In this document: piece by piece, positions 48,809-57,251 of the stretch | Layout: each line of letters starts with the position of its first letter | How positions within the stretch are numbered: the first letter of the stretch is position 1 | Assembly (NCBI RefSeq): GCF_001552195.1 | Contig: NZ_BCQS01000005.1 | Coordinates: 434,001 to 498,000 of the forward strand | Direction: 5' to 3' | Length of the DNA stretch: 64,000 nucleotides | DNA from: Actinomadura latina NBRC 106108 | Lineage (GTDB): Bacteria; Actinomycetota; Actinomycetes; Streptosporangiales; Streptosporangiaceae | Notes under the pieces: model-generated | Seen by the model: the letters and a program-made list of their open reading frames with translations, nothing else | What the model was told of the DNA's origin: nothing | Database searches by the model: none | Position numbers and translations under genes: made by a program

Positions 48809-50073
48809 AGCGAACGGCACGGCTGACGGCGGTCGCGGCGCTGGCGGTGGCGCTGCCGCTGAGCATGGCGTCCGGCTGCAGCGGCAAGGCGACCGGCGGG
48901 TCCGCCAGTACCGGCAAGGACGGTGTGAAGACCGGTCCCGGCGTCACCGACACGACGATCCGCGTCGGCGCCGCGACCGACCTGACCGGCGTGTACGCGC
49001 CGCTGGGCAAGAGCCTCACCCAGGCGCAGCAGATGTACTTCGAGCAGGTCAACGCGCAGGGCGGGGTCTGCGGGCGCAAGGTCGAGCTGGTCGTCCGCGA
49101 CCACGGCTACGACGTGCAGAAGGCGGTCGCCGGGTACAGCGAGATGCAGGCGGACGTCATCGGCCTCGCCCAGTTCGTCGGGTCGCCGATGGTGACGGCG
49201 CTCAAGCAGCGGATCACCTCCGACAAGATGTTCGTGATCCCGAACGCGTGGGCGACGACGCTGCTCGGCGACAAGTACATCCAGGTCACCGGCACCACCT
49301 ACGACATCGACATGATCAACGCCCTGGACTTCCTCACCAAGGAGAAGGGGATCAAGAAGGGCGACAAGATCGGGCACGTGTACTTCGAGGGCGACTACGG
49401 CGAGAGCGCGCTCGCCGGGTCCAAGTACGCGGCGGACAAGCTCGGCCTCACCCTCGTCGAGCAGAAGATCAAGGCGACCGACAACGACATGACCGCGCAG
49501 GTCTCGGCGCTGAAGGACGCCGGCGTCAAGGCGATCCTGATGAGCGCCGGGCCGAAGCAGTCGGCGTCGCTGGCGGGCGTCGCGCGGGCCAAGGGCATCA
49601 TGGTGCCGATCGTGGCGAGCAACTCCGGGTTCTCCCCGCAGCTGCTGCAGACCCCGGCCGCGCCCGCGCTGCTGAAGGACTTCTACCTCGCCTCCGCGGG
49701 CGCGCCGATCTCGTCCGACCTGCCGGCGATCAAGAAGCTGGCGGACGACTACGGCAAGAAGTACCCGGGGCAGCCGCGCGACAGCGCCGTCGTCAACGGC
49801 TACACCGGCGCGGTGATCTTCACGGACGCGCTGAAGAAGGCGTGCGAGGCCAAGGACCTCACCCGCGAGGGCCTCATCACGGCGCACCGGTCGACGACCG
49901 CGCACGACGGCGGCTACGGCACCCCGATGGACTTCTCGAAGGTGGACGAGCCGGGCACCCGCAAGACCTACATCCTGCGGACGGACGCCAAGGCGCTCGG
50001 CGGGATGGTCGTCGAGCGGGACGCGCAGGAGTCCGAGGCCGCCGAGACCTACAAGGTCCCGTCCGGGGCCTGA
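48805..50073 (+). CDS. livK: ABC transporter substrate-binding lipoprotein (LivK-like)
   Basis: 422 residues. Lipobox SGC (about residues 23-25) after a short signal. The type I periplasmic-binding fold starts DTTIRVGAATDLTGVYAPLGKS and continues GGVCGRKVELVVRDHGYDVQKAV. Ligand-site residues that fix branched-chain amino acids are not all evident, so amides, urea or aromatic acids remain possible. ATG overlaps the livM stop and the protein ends the operon. Confidence 0.88.
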   Translation: MKRTARLTAVAALAVALPLSMASGCSGKATGGSASTGKDGVKTGPGVTDTTIRVGAATDLTGVYAPLGKSLTQAQQMYFEQVNAQGGVCGRKVELVVRDHGYDVQKAVAGYSEMQADVIGLAQFVGSPMVTALKQRITSDKMFVIPNAWATTLLGDKYIQVTGTTYDIDMINALDFLTKEKGIKKGDKIGHVYFEGDYGESALAGSKYAADKLGLTLVEQKIKATDNDMTAQVSALKDAGVKAILMSAGPKQSASLAGVARAKGIMVPIVASNSGFSPQLLQTPAAPALLKDFYLASAGAPISSDLPAIKKLADDYGKKYPGQPRDSAVVNGYTGAVIFTDALKKACEAKDLTREGLITAHRSTTAHDGGYGTPMDFSKVDEPGTRKTYILRTDAKALGGMVVERDAQESEAAETYKVPSGA

Positions 50074-50080
50074 TCACGCT

Positions 50081-50548
50081 CTAGGACTCCCCCAGCAGGT
50101 GGCGGGCGATCCGGTCGAGGACGGCGAGGTCCTCGGCCGGGAGGTCGTACAGCTCCGGCGGCGGGGTGGCGAGGATGCCCTCGGCCTCCGCCGCCGCGGC
50201 GCGCCCGGCGTCGGTCGCGGTCACGAGCTTGGCGCGCCGGTCGGCCGGGTTCGGGGTCCGCTCGACCAGGCCGCGCCCGACCAGGTCGTCGACCACGATG
50301 GTGGCGTAGGGGCGGTCGGTGAGCAGCAGCCCGGCGACGTCGCCGAGCGTGAGCGGCTGCGTCGCGGCGGCGATGCGGCGCAGCGCCTTGGTCCGGAAGA
50401 AGCTCATGCCGAGCGCCTCGGTGACCTCCCGGCGCACGTCGCTGCGCTCGTGGAACACGATCCCGAGGTTGCGCCAGGCGCGCGCCGCGACATCGGCGGA
50501 CGGCTCGGCGGAGGGCTCGGCGGACGGCTCGGCGGCCGGTTCGGTCAT
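50081..50548 (-). CDS. MarR-family transcriptional regulator
   Basis: 155 residues. After a repeated AEPS leader (residues 5-18, four copies of a 12-bp unit) the winged helix is seen: LTLGDVAGLLLTDRPYATIVVDDLVGRGLVERTPNPADRRAKLVTATDAG. It starts inside the end of the upstream pump gene (ATGA overlap), so pump and regulator are one operon. It probably represses that operon through the twin dyad at 52023-52063. Confidence 0.88.
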   Translation of the reverse strand: MTEPAAEPSAEPSAEPSADVAARAWRNLGIVFHERSDVRREVTEALGMSFFRTKALRRIAAATQPLTLGDVAGLLLTDRPYATIVVDDLVGRGLVERTPNPADRRAKLVTATDAGRAAAAEAEGILATPPPELYDLPAEDLAVLDRIARHLLGES

Positions 50549-52011
50549 CGGGCGCTCGCTCCCGTCACGTGAGGTCCGTCAGGGGCCGGGTCGCCGGCGT
50601 CGAACAGCCCGGACACGTGCGCGGTGCTGCGCGCGGCCCGCCGGCCGGTGGTGACCGTGCCGAGCACGAGGACGGCGGCGGCGCATCCGGTCAGGATCCA
50701 GTATGCCGGGCGGGCGGCGGCCACGAAGGCGCCCGCGTCCGGCGCGCCGGACGTCCCGGCGGCGAGCACGGCGCCGATCACCGCGACGCCGAGCGCCTGG
50801 CCGATCTGCCGGCTGGTGGACGCGACGGCCGCGGCGACGCCGGCCTGCGCGCGCGGCATCCCGGACACGGCCGTGTTCGTGATCGGCGAGTTCACCGTCC
50901 CGAACCCGATGCCGAACAGGACGTAGGACGCGAACAGCGTGGCGTCGCGGGTCTCGGCGTCGAACGCGGCGACCAGCAGGCAGCCGGCCAGCATCGCCGC
51001 CCCGGCGATCTGCAGCGGCAGCCGGGGGCCGCGGGCGCCGACGAGCCGTCCCGACAGCGGGGAGCTCGCGGCGGTCATCGCGGCCATCGGCAGCAGGTAC
51101 AGCCCGGCGTGCAGGGCCGACAGCCCCCGCACGTTCTGCAGGTAGAGGGTGTTGACGAACAGGAATCCGCCGAGCGCGGCGAAGCTGCTGATCGCGACGA
51201 GGGTCGCGCCGGAGAACGGGACGCTGCGGAAGAAGCGCAGATCGATCAGCGGCTCGGGGGCGCGCAGCCCGTGCCGGACGAACCCGGCCAGGGACGCGGC
51301 GGCGAGGATCGCGGCCCCGTAGACGGCGGGGTCGCCGAGGCCGCGGCCGGGCGCCTCGATGATCGCGTAGGTCAGCGCGCCGAGCAGCACGATCATGAAC
51401 GCCTGGCCGGCCGGGTCGGGCCGGCGCGGCCGCGCGGCGCGCGACTCGGGCACGAACAGCGCGGTCAGCGCGAGCGCGGCGAGGCCGATCGGCACGTTCA
51501 GCCAGAAGATCGACCGCCAGCCCACGGAGTCGACGAGCAGCCCGCCGACGAGCGGCCCCATCGCCATGCTGAGCCCGACGACGGCGCCCCAGGCGCCGAT
51601 GGCGCGGGCCCGCTCGCGCGGCTCGGTGAACACGTTCGTGATGATCGACATGGCGACCGGGGTGAGCATCGACCCGCCGACGGCCTGGACGACGCGGGCG
51701 CCGACGAGCCAGCCGAGGGACGGCGCGAGGCTGCACAGCACGGACCCCGCGACGAACAGCGTGAGCCCGGTCTGGAACACGCGGCGGCGCCCGATCCGGT
51801 CGGCGGTCGAGCCGGACAGGATCAGCAGCGAGGCGAGGACGATCAGGTACGCGTCGATCGTCCACTGCAGGCCGGACAGGGAGGCGGAGAAGTCGCGCTG
51901 CAGCGTGGGCAGCGCGACGTTCAGGATGGTGTTGTCGAGGCTGACGACGAGCAGGCTCATACAGCAGATCGCCAGCACGAGCATCCGGCGGCGGCGGCTC
52001 AGCTCGGGCAC
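50545..52011 (-). CDS. MFS drug exporter, DHA2 family
   Basis: 488 residues, 14 helices. LDNTILNVALPTLQRDF in TM1, DRIGRRRVFQ after TM2 and AVVGLSMAMGPLVGGLLVDSVGWR in the motif C helix are typical of EmrB/QacA-type exporters. GTG start at 52011. Organised as pump then MarR in one operon, unlike the divergent pair near 22 kb. Exported compound unknown. Confidence 0.9.
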   Translation of the reverse strand: MPELSRRRRMLVLAICCMSLLVVSLDNTILNVALPTLQRDFSASLSGLQWTIDAYLIVLASLLILSGSTADRIGRRRVFQTGLTLFVAGSVLCSLAPSLGWLVGARVVQAVGGSMLTPVAMSIITNVFTEPRERARAIGAWGAVVGLSMAMGPLVGGLLVDSVGWRSIFWLNVPIGLAALALTALFVPESRAARPRRPDPAGQAFMIVLLGALTYAIIEAPGRGLGDPAVYGAAILAAASLAGFVRHGLRAPEPLIDLRFFRSVPFSGATLVAISSFAALGGFLFVNTLYLQNVRGLSALHAGLYLLPMAAMTAASSPLSGRLVGARGPRLPLQIAGAAMLAGCLLVAAFDAETRDATLFASYVLFGIGFGTVNSPITNTAVSGMPRAQAGVAAAVASTSRQIGQALGVAVIGAVLAAGTSGAPDAGAFVAAARPAYWILTGCAAAVLVLGTVTTGRRAARSTAHVSGLFDAGDPAPDGPHVTGASAR

Positions 52012-52022
52012 GCGCGAACCCC

Positions 52023-52063
52023 AATCGTTGTAGAGCTACAAACATTGTAAGCCTACAACGATT
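52023..52063. promoter_or_regulatory. Twin MarR-type operator before the second efflux operon
   Basis: AATCGTTGTAG (52023-52033) and CTACAACGATT (52053-52063) are exact reverse complements, 11 bp each. Nested dyads TTGTAG-AG-CTACAA (52028-52041) and TTGTAA-GC-CTACAA (52045-52058, one mismatch) are centred 17 bp apart. The element ends 11 bp before the iron-transport ATPase gene and starts 12 bp upstream of the pump start. Confidence 0.8.
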
Positions 52064-52073
52064 ATGCGGGGGT

Positions 52074-52898
52074 TCAGCGCGCGGCGGGGACGCGGGTGCG
52101 CGCGGCCGGGATGACGAGCGGCGTCCCGGTCTCCGGGCAGTCGATCACCCGGCACGGCAGCCGGAACACCTCCTCGACCAGCTCCGCCGTGACGACCTCG
52201 GCCGGGTCGCCCGCCGCGACGATCCGGCCCTCCCGCATGGCGATGAGGTGCGTCGCGTAGCGGGCGGCGTGGTTCAGGTCGTGCAGGACGGCGACGACCG
52301 TGCGGCCCTCCGCGTGCAGCCGCGCGCACAGGTCCAGGACCTCGATCTGGTGGGCGATGTCGAGGTAGGTCGTCGGCTCGTCCAGCAGCAGGAGCGGGGT
52401 CTGCTGGGCGAGCGCCATCGCGATCCACACGCGCTGCCGCTGCCCGCCCGACAGCTCGTCCACGTGCCGGTCGGCGAGGTCCCCGACGCGGGTCGCGTCC
52501 ATCGCCCCGGCGACGACCCGCTCGTCCTCCCGCGACCACTGCCGCAGCAGGCTCTGATGCGGGTACCGGCCGCGCGACACCAAGTCGGCGACCGTGATGC
52601 CCTCCGGCGCGATGGACGACTGCGGCAGCAGCCCGAGCGTCCGGGCGAGCTTCCTGGCCGGCCAGTCCGCGATGGGCCGGCCGTCCAGCACGACCCTCCC
52701 GGCGGACGGCTTGAGGATGCGGGCCAGCGCCCGCAGCAGCGTCGACTTGCCGCACGCGTTCGGGCCCACGATGACCGTGAACGACCCGTCCGGCACGGCC
52801 ACGTCGAGGTTCTCGGTGATCGTCCGCTTGTCGTAGGCGAGGGTGAGGCCCGTACCGGTGAGCCGCGCGTTCGCGCCCGTGGTCAGATGGTCCGCCAT
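52074..52898 (-). CDS. Iron-siderophore ABC transporter ATP-binding protein
   Basis: 274 residues of the FecE/FepC type. Walker A GPNACGKST, RTLGLLPQSSIAPEGITV, signature LSGGQRQRVWIAMAL and Walker B LLLLDEPTTYLD are intact, with the D-loop and H-loop (VLHDLNHA). It follows the second permease without gap (stop and start adjacent). It energises uptake of ferric siderophores. Confidence 0.92.
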   Translation of the reverse strand: MADHLTTGANARLTGTGLTLAYDKRTITENLDVAVPDGSFTVIVGPNACGKSTLLRALARILKPSAGRVVLDGRPIADWPARKLARTLGLLPQSSIAPEGITVADLVSRGRYPHQSLLRQWSREDERVVAGAMDATRVGDLADRHVDELSGGQRQRVWIAMALAQQTPLLLLDEPTTYLDIAHQIEVLDLCARLHAEGRTVVAVLHDLNHAARYATHLIAMREGRIVAAGDPAEVVTAELVEEVFRLPCRVIDCPETGTPLVIPAARTRVPAAR

Positions 52899-53948
52899 TC
52901 AGATCCGTCCCGTCTTGCGTTCGGTCACGAGGAGCCAGACCAGGTACCCGCCGCCGAGGAGGCCGGTCACGACGCCGACCGGGAGCTGGTGCCCGGGGAA
53001 GGCGCGCTGCGCGACCCAGTCGGCGGCCACCAGCAGCGCAGCCCCCATGCACGTCGCGGGCAGCAGGTTGGGGCCGGTCGTGCGGGTGAGGCGGCGGGCG
53101 AGCTGCGGCGCGGTCAGCGCGACGAACGCGACCGGCCCGGCCGCCGCCGCGGCCAGCGAGGTGAGCAGCACCGCCGCGGCCAGCATGATCAGCCGGACCC
53201 GCTCGATAGGGACGCCGAGCCCGTGCGCGGCGTCGTCGCCCATCTCCAGCATGCGCAGCGCCCGGCCGCAGCCGGCCATGACGAGCGGCCCGAGGACGGC
53301 GAGCGCGGCGAGCACCGGCGCCGTGTCCGCCCAGTCGCGGCCGTCGAGGCTGCCGGTCAGCCACAGCACGGCGCGCGCGGCCTCGGTGATGTGCGCCTGG
53401 GTGAGCAGGTAGCCGTTCACGCCGGTGAGGATCGCGGCGACGCCGATGCCGACGAGGACGAGCCGCTGCCCGTGCGCGCCGCGGCGTCCCGCCACCGCGT
53501 ACACGGCCAGGCCGGTGAGCAGCCCGCCGCCCGCCGCGCCGGCCGCGACCGCGGCGGTGCCGCCGCCGGCCAGCACGATCACCGCGAGGACGCCGCTCGC
53601 CGCGCCCTGGGTGAACCCGAGGATGTCGGGGCTGCCCAGCGGGTTGCGGGTCAGCGACTGGAAGATCGCGCCCGCCAGCCCGAGCGCGGCGCCGACGGCG
53701 AGCCCGGCCGCCGCCCGCGGCAGCCGGATCTCGTTGACGATCAGCGAGTCGGCGGGCGGGCCCCGCCCGAGCAGGGTGCGGACGACGTCGGCGGGGCTCA
53801 TCGGGAAGTCGCCGCTGCCGATGAGGAGGACGCCCGTCCCGAGCGCGGCGGCGAGGCAGGCCGCCGCGACGGCGAGGGCGCGCGGGCGGAACCGCAGCGA
53901 CGGCCCGGCGGGCGTCCGGACGACGGCGAAGTGCGGGGCGCGGCTCAT
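52899..53948 (-). CDS. FecCD-family iron-siderophore permease (second subunit)
   Basis: 349 residues, nine to ten helices. LPRAAAGLAVGAALGLAGAIFQSLTRNPLGSPDILGFTQGA is the FecCD signature, and AAAAAGPVAFVALTAPQLARRLT the coupling helix region. Start overlaps the first permease's stop (ATGA). Pairs with the upstream permease as a heterodimeric channel. Confidence 0.92.
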   Translation of the reverse strand: MSRAPHFAVVRTPAGPSLRFRPRALAVAAACLAAALGTGVLLIGSGDFPMSPADVVRTLLGRGPPADSLIVNEIRLPRAAAGLAVGAALGLAGAIFQSLTRNPLGSPDILGFTQGAASGVLAVIVLAGGGTAAVAAGAAGGGLLTGLAVYAVAGRRGAHGQRLVLVGIGVAAILTGVNGYLLTQAHITEAARAVLWLTGSLDGRDWADTAPVLAALAVLGPLVMAGCGRALRMLEMGDDAAHGLGVPIERVRLIMLAAAVLLTSLAAAAAGPVAFVALTAPQLARRLTRTTGPNLLPATCMGAALLVAADWVAQRAFPGHQLPVGVVTGLLGGGYLVWLLVTERKTGRI

Positions 53949-54985
53949 TCCGGGCTCTTCCGGGGACGCCGGACGAAGTACAGGAACACCGGCCCTCCGG
54001 CCACGACCATCACGATGCCCACCTGGAGTTCGGACGGGCGGACGACGACGCGCCCGAGGACGTCCGCCGCCAGCATCAGCGCGGGCGACAGGATCGCGCA
54101 GTACGGCAGCAGCCGGCGCAGGTCGGGGCCGGTCAGCGCGCGGACGAGGTGCGGCACCATCAGCCCGACGAAGACGATCGGCCCGCACGCCGCGGTCGCC
54201 GCGCCGCACAGCAGGGTGATCGCGACGATCGCGGCGATCCGGGCGCGCGCCGGGTCGGCGCCGAGCGCGCGGGCCGCGTCCTCGCCCATCGCCATCGCGT
54301 TGAGCGGGCGGGCGAGCAGCAGCGCCAGGACGAGCCCGGCGGCGACGAACGGGGCGACGCGGACGACGGTGTGGTCCTGGGCGGCGGCGAGGGAGCCGAC
54401 CGTCCAGAAGCGCATCCGGTCGAGGGACGCGGTGTCGAGGAGCTGCACCGCGTTCACGTAGGAGAACAGCGCGGCGTTCAGCGCGGCCCCCGCGAGCACG
54501 AGCCGGGCCGGCGTGGCGCCGCGCCCGCCGCCGACCGCGTAGAGCAGCACCGCGACCGCGCCGGCGCCCGCGAACGCGAACCACACGAAGCCGCTGAACG
54601 AGGTGATCCCGAGGAACGAGACCGCCGACACGACGGCGGCGGCCGCGCCCGCGTTGATGCCGAGGATGCCGGGGTCGGCGAGCGGGTTGCGGGTCAGCGC
54701 CTGCATCACCGCGCCGGCGAGCCCGAGCGCCGTCCCGGCGAGCAGGCCGAGCAGCGTGCGCGGGAGGCGCATGTCGTGGACGACCGTGTACGCCGCCGAG
54801 CCGGGGTGGAACAGCCCGTCCCACGCCTCGCCGAACGACAGCGGTTTCGCCCCGACCGCGAGGCTGAGCACGACGGCGGCGAGCAGGAACAGCACCCCGC
54901 CGAGAAGTCCCGCCGCCTGCCACGGGCCGCGATGAGAGCGCGCGGCCGGCCGCTCCGCGAGCGGCGGCGGCTTGGTCGACAGCAC
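53945..54985 (-). CDS. FecCD-family iron-siderophore permease (first subunit)
   Basis: 346 residues. RLPRTLLGLLAGTALGLAGAVMQALTRNPLADPGILGINAGAA is the FecCD signature; ATAACGPIVFVGLMVPHLVRALTG the coupling region. GTG 54985 with GAGGGGG eight bases upstream was preferred to TTG 55006, which has no binding site. It is the first gene of a permease-permease-ATPase operon controlled by the iron box upstream. Confidence 0.9.
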   Translation of the reverse strand: MLSTKPPPLAERPAARSHRGPWQAAGLLGGVLFLLAAVVLSLAVGAKPLSFGEAWDGLFHPGSAAYTVVHDMRLPRTLLGLLAGTALGLAGAVMQALTRNPLADPGILGINAGAAAAVVSAVSFLGITSFSGFVWFAFAGAGAVAVLLYAVGGGRGATPARLVLAGAALNAALFSYVNAVQLLDTASLDRMRFWTVGSLAAAQDHTVVRVAPFVAAGLVLALLLARPLNAMAMGEDAARALGADPARARIAAIVAITLLCGAATAACGPIVFVGLMVPHLVRALTGPDLRRLLPYCAILSPALMLAADVLGRVVVRPSELQVGIVMVVAGGPVFLYFVRRPRKSPE

Positions 54986-55010
54986 CCGGCGGCCCCCTCT
55001 GGACAAGATC

Positions 55011-55029
55011 TTAGGTTAGGTTAACCTAA
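55011..55029. promoter_or_regulatory. DtxR/IdeR-family iron box
   Basis: TTAGGTTAGGTTAACCTAA matches the actinobacterial iron-box consensus TTAGGTTAGGCTAACCTAA at 18 of 19 positions. It sits between the divergent permease operon and the binding-protein gene, 55 bp from the latter. A DmdR1/IdeR-like regulator with Fe2+ should repress both directions. Confidence 0.9.
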
Positions 55030-55083
55030 GTTTTCGTTCGCCCACGATCCGGCCACCGTAGTTGTTCTAGGGAGAAAGTTCGC

Positions 55084-56109
55084 ATGTCGCACACCGGTGC
55101 TCGTCACCTCACCCGCCGCGCCGTCCTGGGCGCGGGCGGCGCCGTCGCCCTCGGGGCGCTGATCAGCGCGTGCGGCGGTGACGACGGCGCGGCCGGCACC
55201 GCCTCCCCCGGCGGCGCCTGGACGTTCACCGACGACCGCGGCACGAAGGTCGACGTCGCGAAGCGCCCGCAGCGGATCGTCGGCTACGTCGCGACCGCCG
55301 CCGCCCTCTACGACTTCGGCATCGACCGGCAGCTCGTCGGCGTGTTCGGCCCGACGAAGCTGAAGGACGGCAGGCCCGACCCGCAGGCGGGGAACCTCCC
55401 CGTCGACCGGCTGGAGATCATCGGCAACGCGTTCGGCGAGTTCAACATCGAGAAGTACGCCGCGCTCCGCCCCGACCTGCTCGTCGACAACATGTTCCTG
55501 CCGGGCGAGCTGTTCTACGTCCCCGCCGAGAGCAAGGACAAGATCTACGCGCTGGCGCCGAGCGCCGCGATCTCCGCCGGTTCCGTCTCCCTGCCGAAGC
55601 CCGTCGAGCGGACGGCGGCGCTCGCCGCCGCCCTCGGCGCCGACCTGAAGTCGGCGAAGGTCACCGCCGCCAAGGCCCGGTTCGAGAAGGCCGCCGAGTC
55701 GGTGCGGGCGGCGGCCAAGGCCAAGCCGGGGCTGAAGGTCCTCGCCGCGTCCGCGAGCCCCGACCTGTTCTACGCGTCCAGCCCGGACATGAACACCGAC
55801 CTCATCTACTACAAGGAACTCGGCGTCGACCTGATCGTCCCCGGCAACCTCGACAAGAACGGCTACTTCGAGAACCTGAGCTGGGAGAACGCCGACAAGT
55901 ACAAGGCCGACGTCATCATGCTCGACTCCCGCACGCAGGCGCTCCAGCCGAAGGACCTCGGCTCCAAGCCGTCCTGGAAGGACCTGCCCGCGGTGAAGGC
56001 CGGCCAGGTCGTCCCGTGGAACGCGGAGCCCCGATTCTCCTACGAGGGCTGCGCGCCGCTCCTCGAAGCGGTCGCCGCCGCCCTGAACTCCGCGAAGAAG
56101 ACCGGCTGA
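55084..56109 (+). CDS. Ferric-siderophore substrate-binding lipoprotein
   Basis: 341 residues. The N-terminus has a twin-arginine motif (LTRRAVLG) and lipobox (ISAC), so it is probably a Tat-exported lipoprotein. The FecB/FepB-like type III fold starts WTFTDDRGTKVDVAKRPQRIVGY; IEKYAALRPDLLVDN and WKDLPAVKAGQVVPW are family motifs. It delivers the siderophore to the divergent FecCD permeases. AGGGAGAA precedes the ATG. Confidence 0.92.
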   Translation: MSHTGARHLTRRAVLGAGGAVALGALISACGGDDGAAGTASPGGAWTFTDDRGTKVDVAKRPQRIVGYVATAAALYDFGIDRQLVGVFGPTKLKDGRPDPQAGNLPVDRLEIIGNAFGEFNIEKYAALRPDLLVDNMFLPGELFYVPAESKDKIYALAPSAAISAGSVSLPKPVERTAALAAALGADLKSAKVTAAKARFEKAAESVRAAAKAKPGLKVLAASASPDLFYASSPDMNTDLIYYKELGVDLIVPGNLDKNGYFENLSWENADKYKADVIMLDSRTQALQPKDLGSKPSWKDLPAVKAGQVVPWNAEPRFSYEGCAPLLEAVAAALNSAKKTG

Positions 56110-56120
56110 AAGGCGGCGCG

Positions 56121-56951
56121 ATGACGACCCCGGCCCACCCCTACGCGTTCTTCGACGTGCACGTACTCCGCTCTGAGCGGCTCGGGCCGTCCATGGTCCG
56201 GATCACCTTCGGCGGGACGTCGTTGGACGGCTTCGCCACCGGCGGGCGGGACCAGCGCTTCAAGGTGTTCCTCCCGCACCCGCACCAGGACGCGCCCGTC
56301 ATGCCGGAGAACAACGACGGCGCCACCTGGTTCGCCGACTGGCGGGCGCTGGACCCGGCCGAGCGCGGCATCATGCGCTCCTACACCGTCCGCGGCCTCC
56401 GCCCCGGCGAGCTGGACGTCGACTTCGCGCTGCACATGGACGGCGCGTCCGGGCCGGCCGCCCGCTGGGCCGCGGCGGCCGGCTCGGGCGACCGCGCCAC
56501 GATCCTCGGCCCGACCGGCCCCGACAACGGCGGCTGCGACTTCCGGCCGCCGCCCGGCGCCCCGGTCGTGATCGCGGGCGACCTGACCGCGCTGCCCGCC
56601 ATCGCGGGGAACCTCGCCTGGCTGCCCGCCGGGACGTCCGCGCAGGTCTTCGTCGACGTTCCGCACCCGGAGGACCGCCGCGACCTGCCCACCGCCGCCG
56701 GCACAGAGATCACCTGGGTCTCCCCCGGCGCCCTCGCGGACACTGTCCGCGACGCGAAGATCCCGGACGGCGCCTACGCCTGGATCGCCGGGGAGTCCGC
56801 CGTGGTCAAGGCCCTGCGCCGCCACCTGGTGAAGGACCGCGGCCTGGACCGTCGCGCCGTCACCTTCACCGGCTACTGGCGCCGCGGCGCCACCGAGGAA
56901 GACCTCCTGGCCGAGTTCGAGTCCGGCGCCGGCCCTGCCACCGAGGAGTAG
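56121..56951 (+). CDS. Siderophore-interacting protein (FAD-linked ferric reductase, SIP/ViuB)
   Basis: 276 residues. RQRFKVFLPHP-like flavin loop (DQRFKVFLPH), MRSYTVRGLRPGELDVDFALH and the C-terminal YWRRGATEEDLLAEF are SIP signatures; the first domain binds FAD, the second NADPH or ferredoxin. It releases iron from the imported siderophore in the cytoplasm. ATG 56121 is 11 bp after the binding-protein stop, in the same iron-controlled operon. Confidence 0.93.
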   Translation: MTTPAHPYAFFDVHVLRSERLGPSMVRITFGGTSLDGFATGGRDQRFKVFLPHPHQDAPVMPENNDGATWFADWRALDPAERGIMRSYTVRGLRPGELDVDFALHMDGASGPAARWAAAAGSGDRATILGPTGPDNGGCDFRPPPGAPVVIAGDLTALPAIAGNLAWLPAGTSAQVFVDVPHPEDRRDLPTAAGTEITWVSPGALADTVRDAKIPDGAYAWIAGESAVVKALRRHLVKDRGLDRRAVTFTGYWRRGATEEDLLAEFESGAGPATEE

Positions 56952-56978
56952 GTCGGCGCAGAAGCGGAACGCGGCGGG

Positions 56979-57251
56979 TCAGCGCAGGTCAAACCCGCCG
57001 CTCTTCGCCCGCCTCGCGAACGAGCGCCATTCGGCGGACGCGAACACCAGCTTGGGCCCGTCCGGATCCTTGGAATCCCGCACCCCGACCGCCGCGGCAA
57101 TCCCCACCACCTCGACACATTGGCCTCCGGTGTCACCGCTGCGGCTGCTCTTCCGCCAAGGAAGGGCCGCCGCCTCGACGCAGTCACCTCCGGTGTTGGT
57201 ACTGCGGCTGCTCTTCCGCCACTGGATGTTCGACTCGCCACGGCCGCTCAT
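56979..57251 (-). CDS. DUF397 protein with an internal partial duplication
   Basis: 90 residues instead of the usual 60-70. The DUF397 core begins WRKSSRSGDTGGQCVEV (about residue 32) and ends SAEWRSFARRAKSG. A second copy of the first third, WRKSSRSTNTGGDCVE, precedes it at residue 11; the 63-bp period covers about 57096-57221. DUF397 proteins are small partners of HTH-DUF5753 regulators in actinomycetes and act in development or as toxin-like effectors. Its ATG overlaps the stop of the regulator gene (ATGA). Confidence 0.88.
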   Translation of the reverse strand: MSGRGESNIQWRKSSRSTNTGGDCVEAAALPWRKSSRSGDTGGQCVEVVGIAAAVGVRDSKDPDGPKLVFASAEWRSFARRAKSGGFDLR

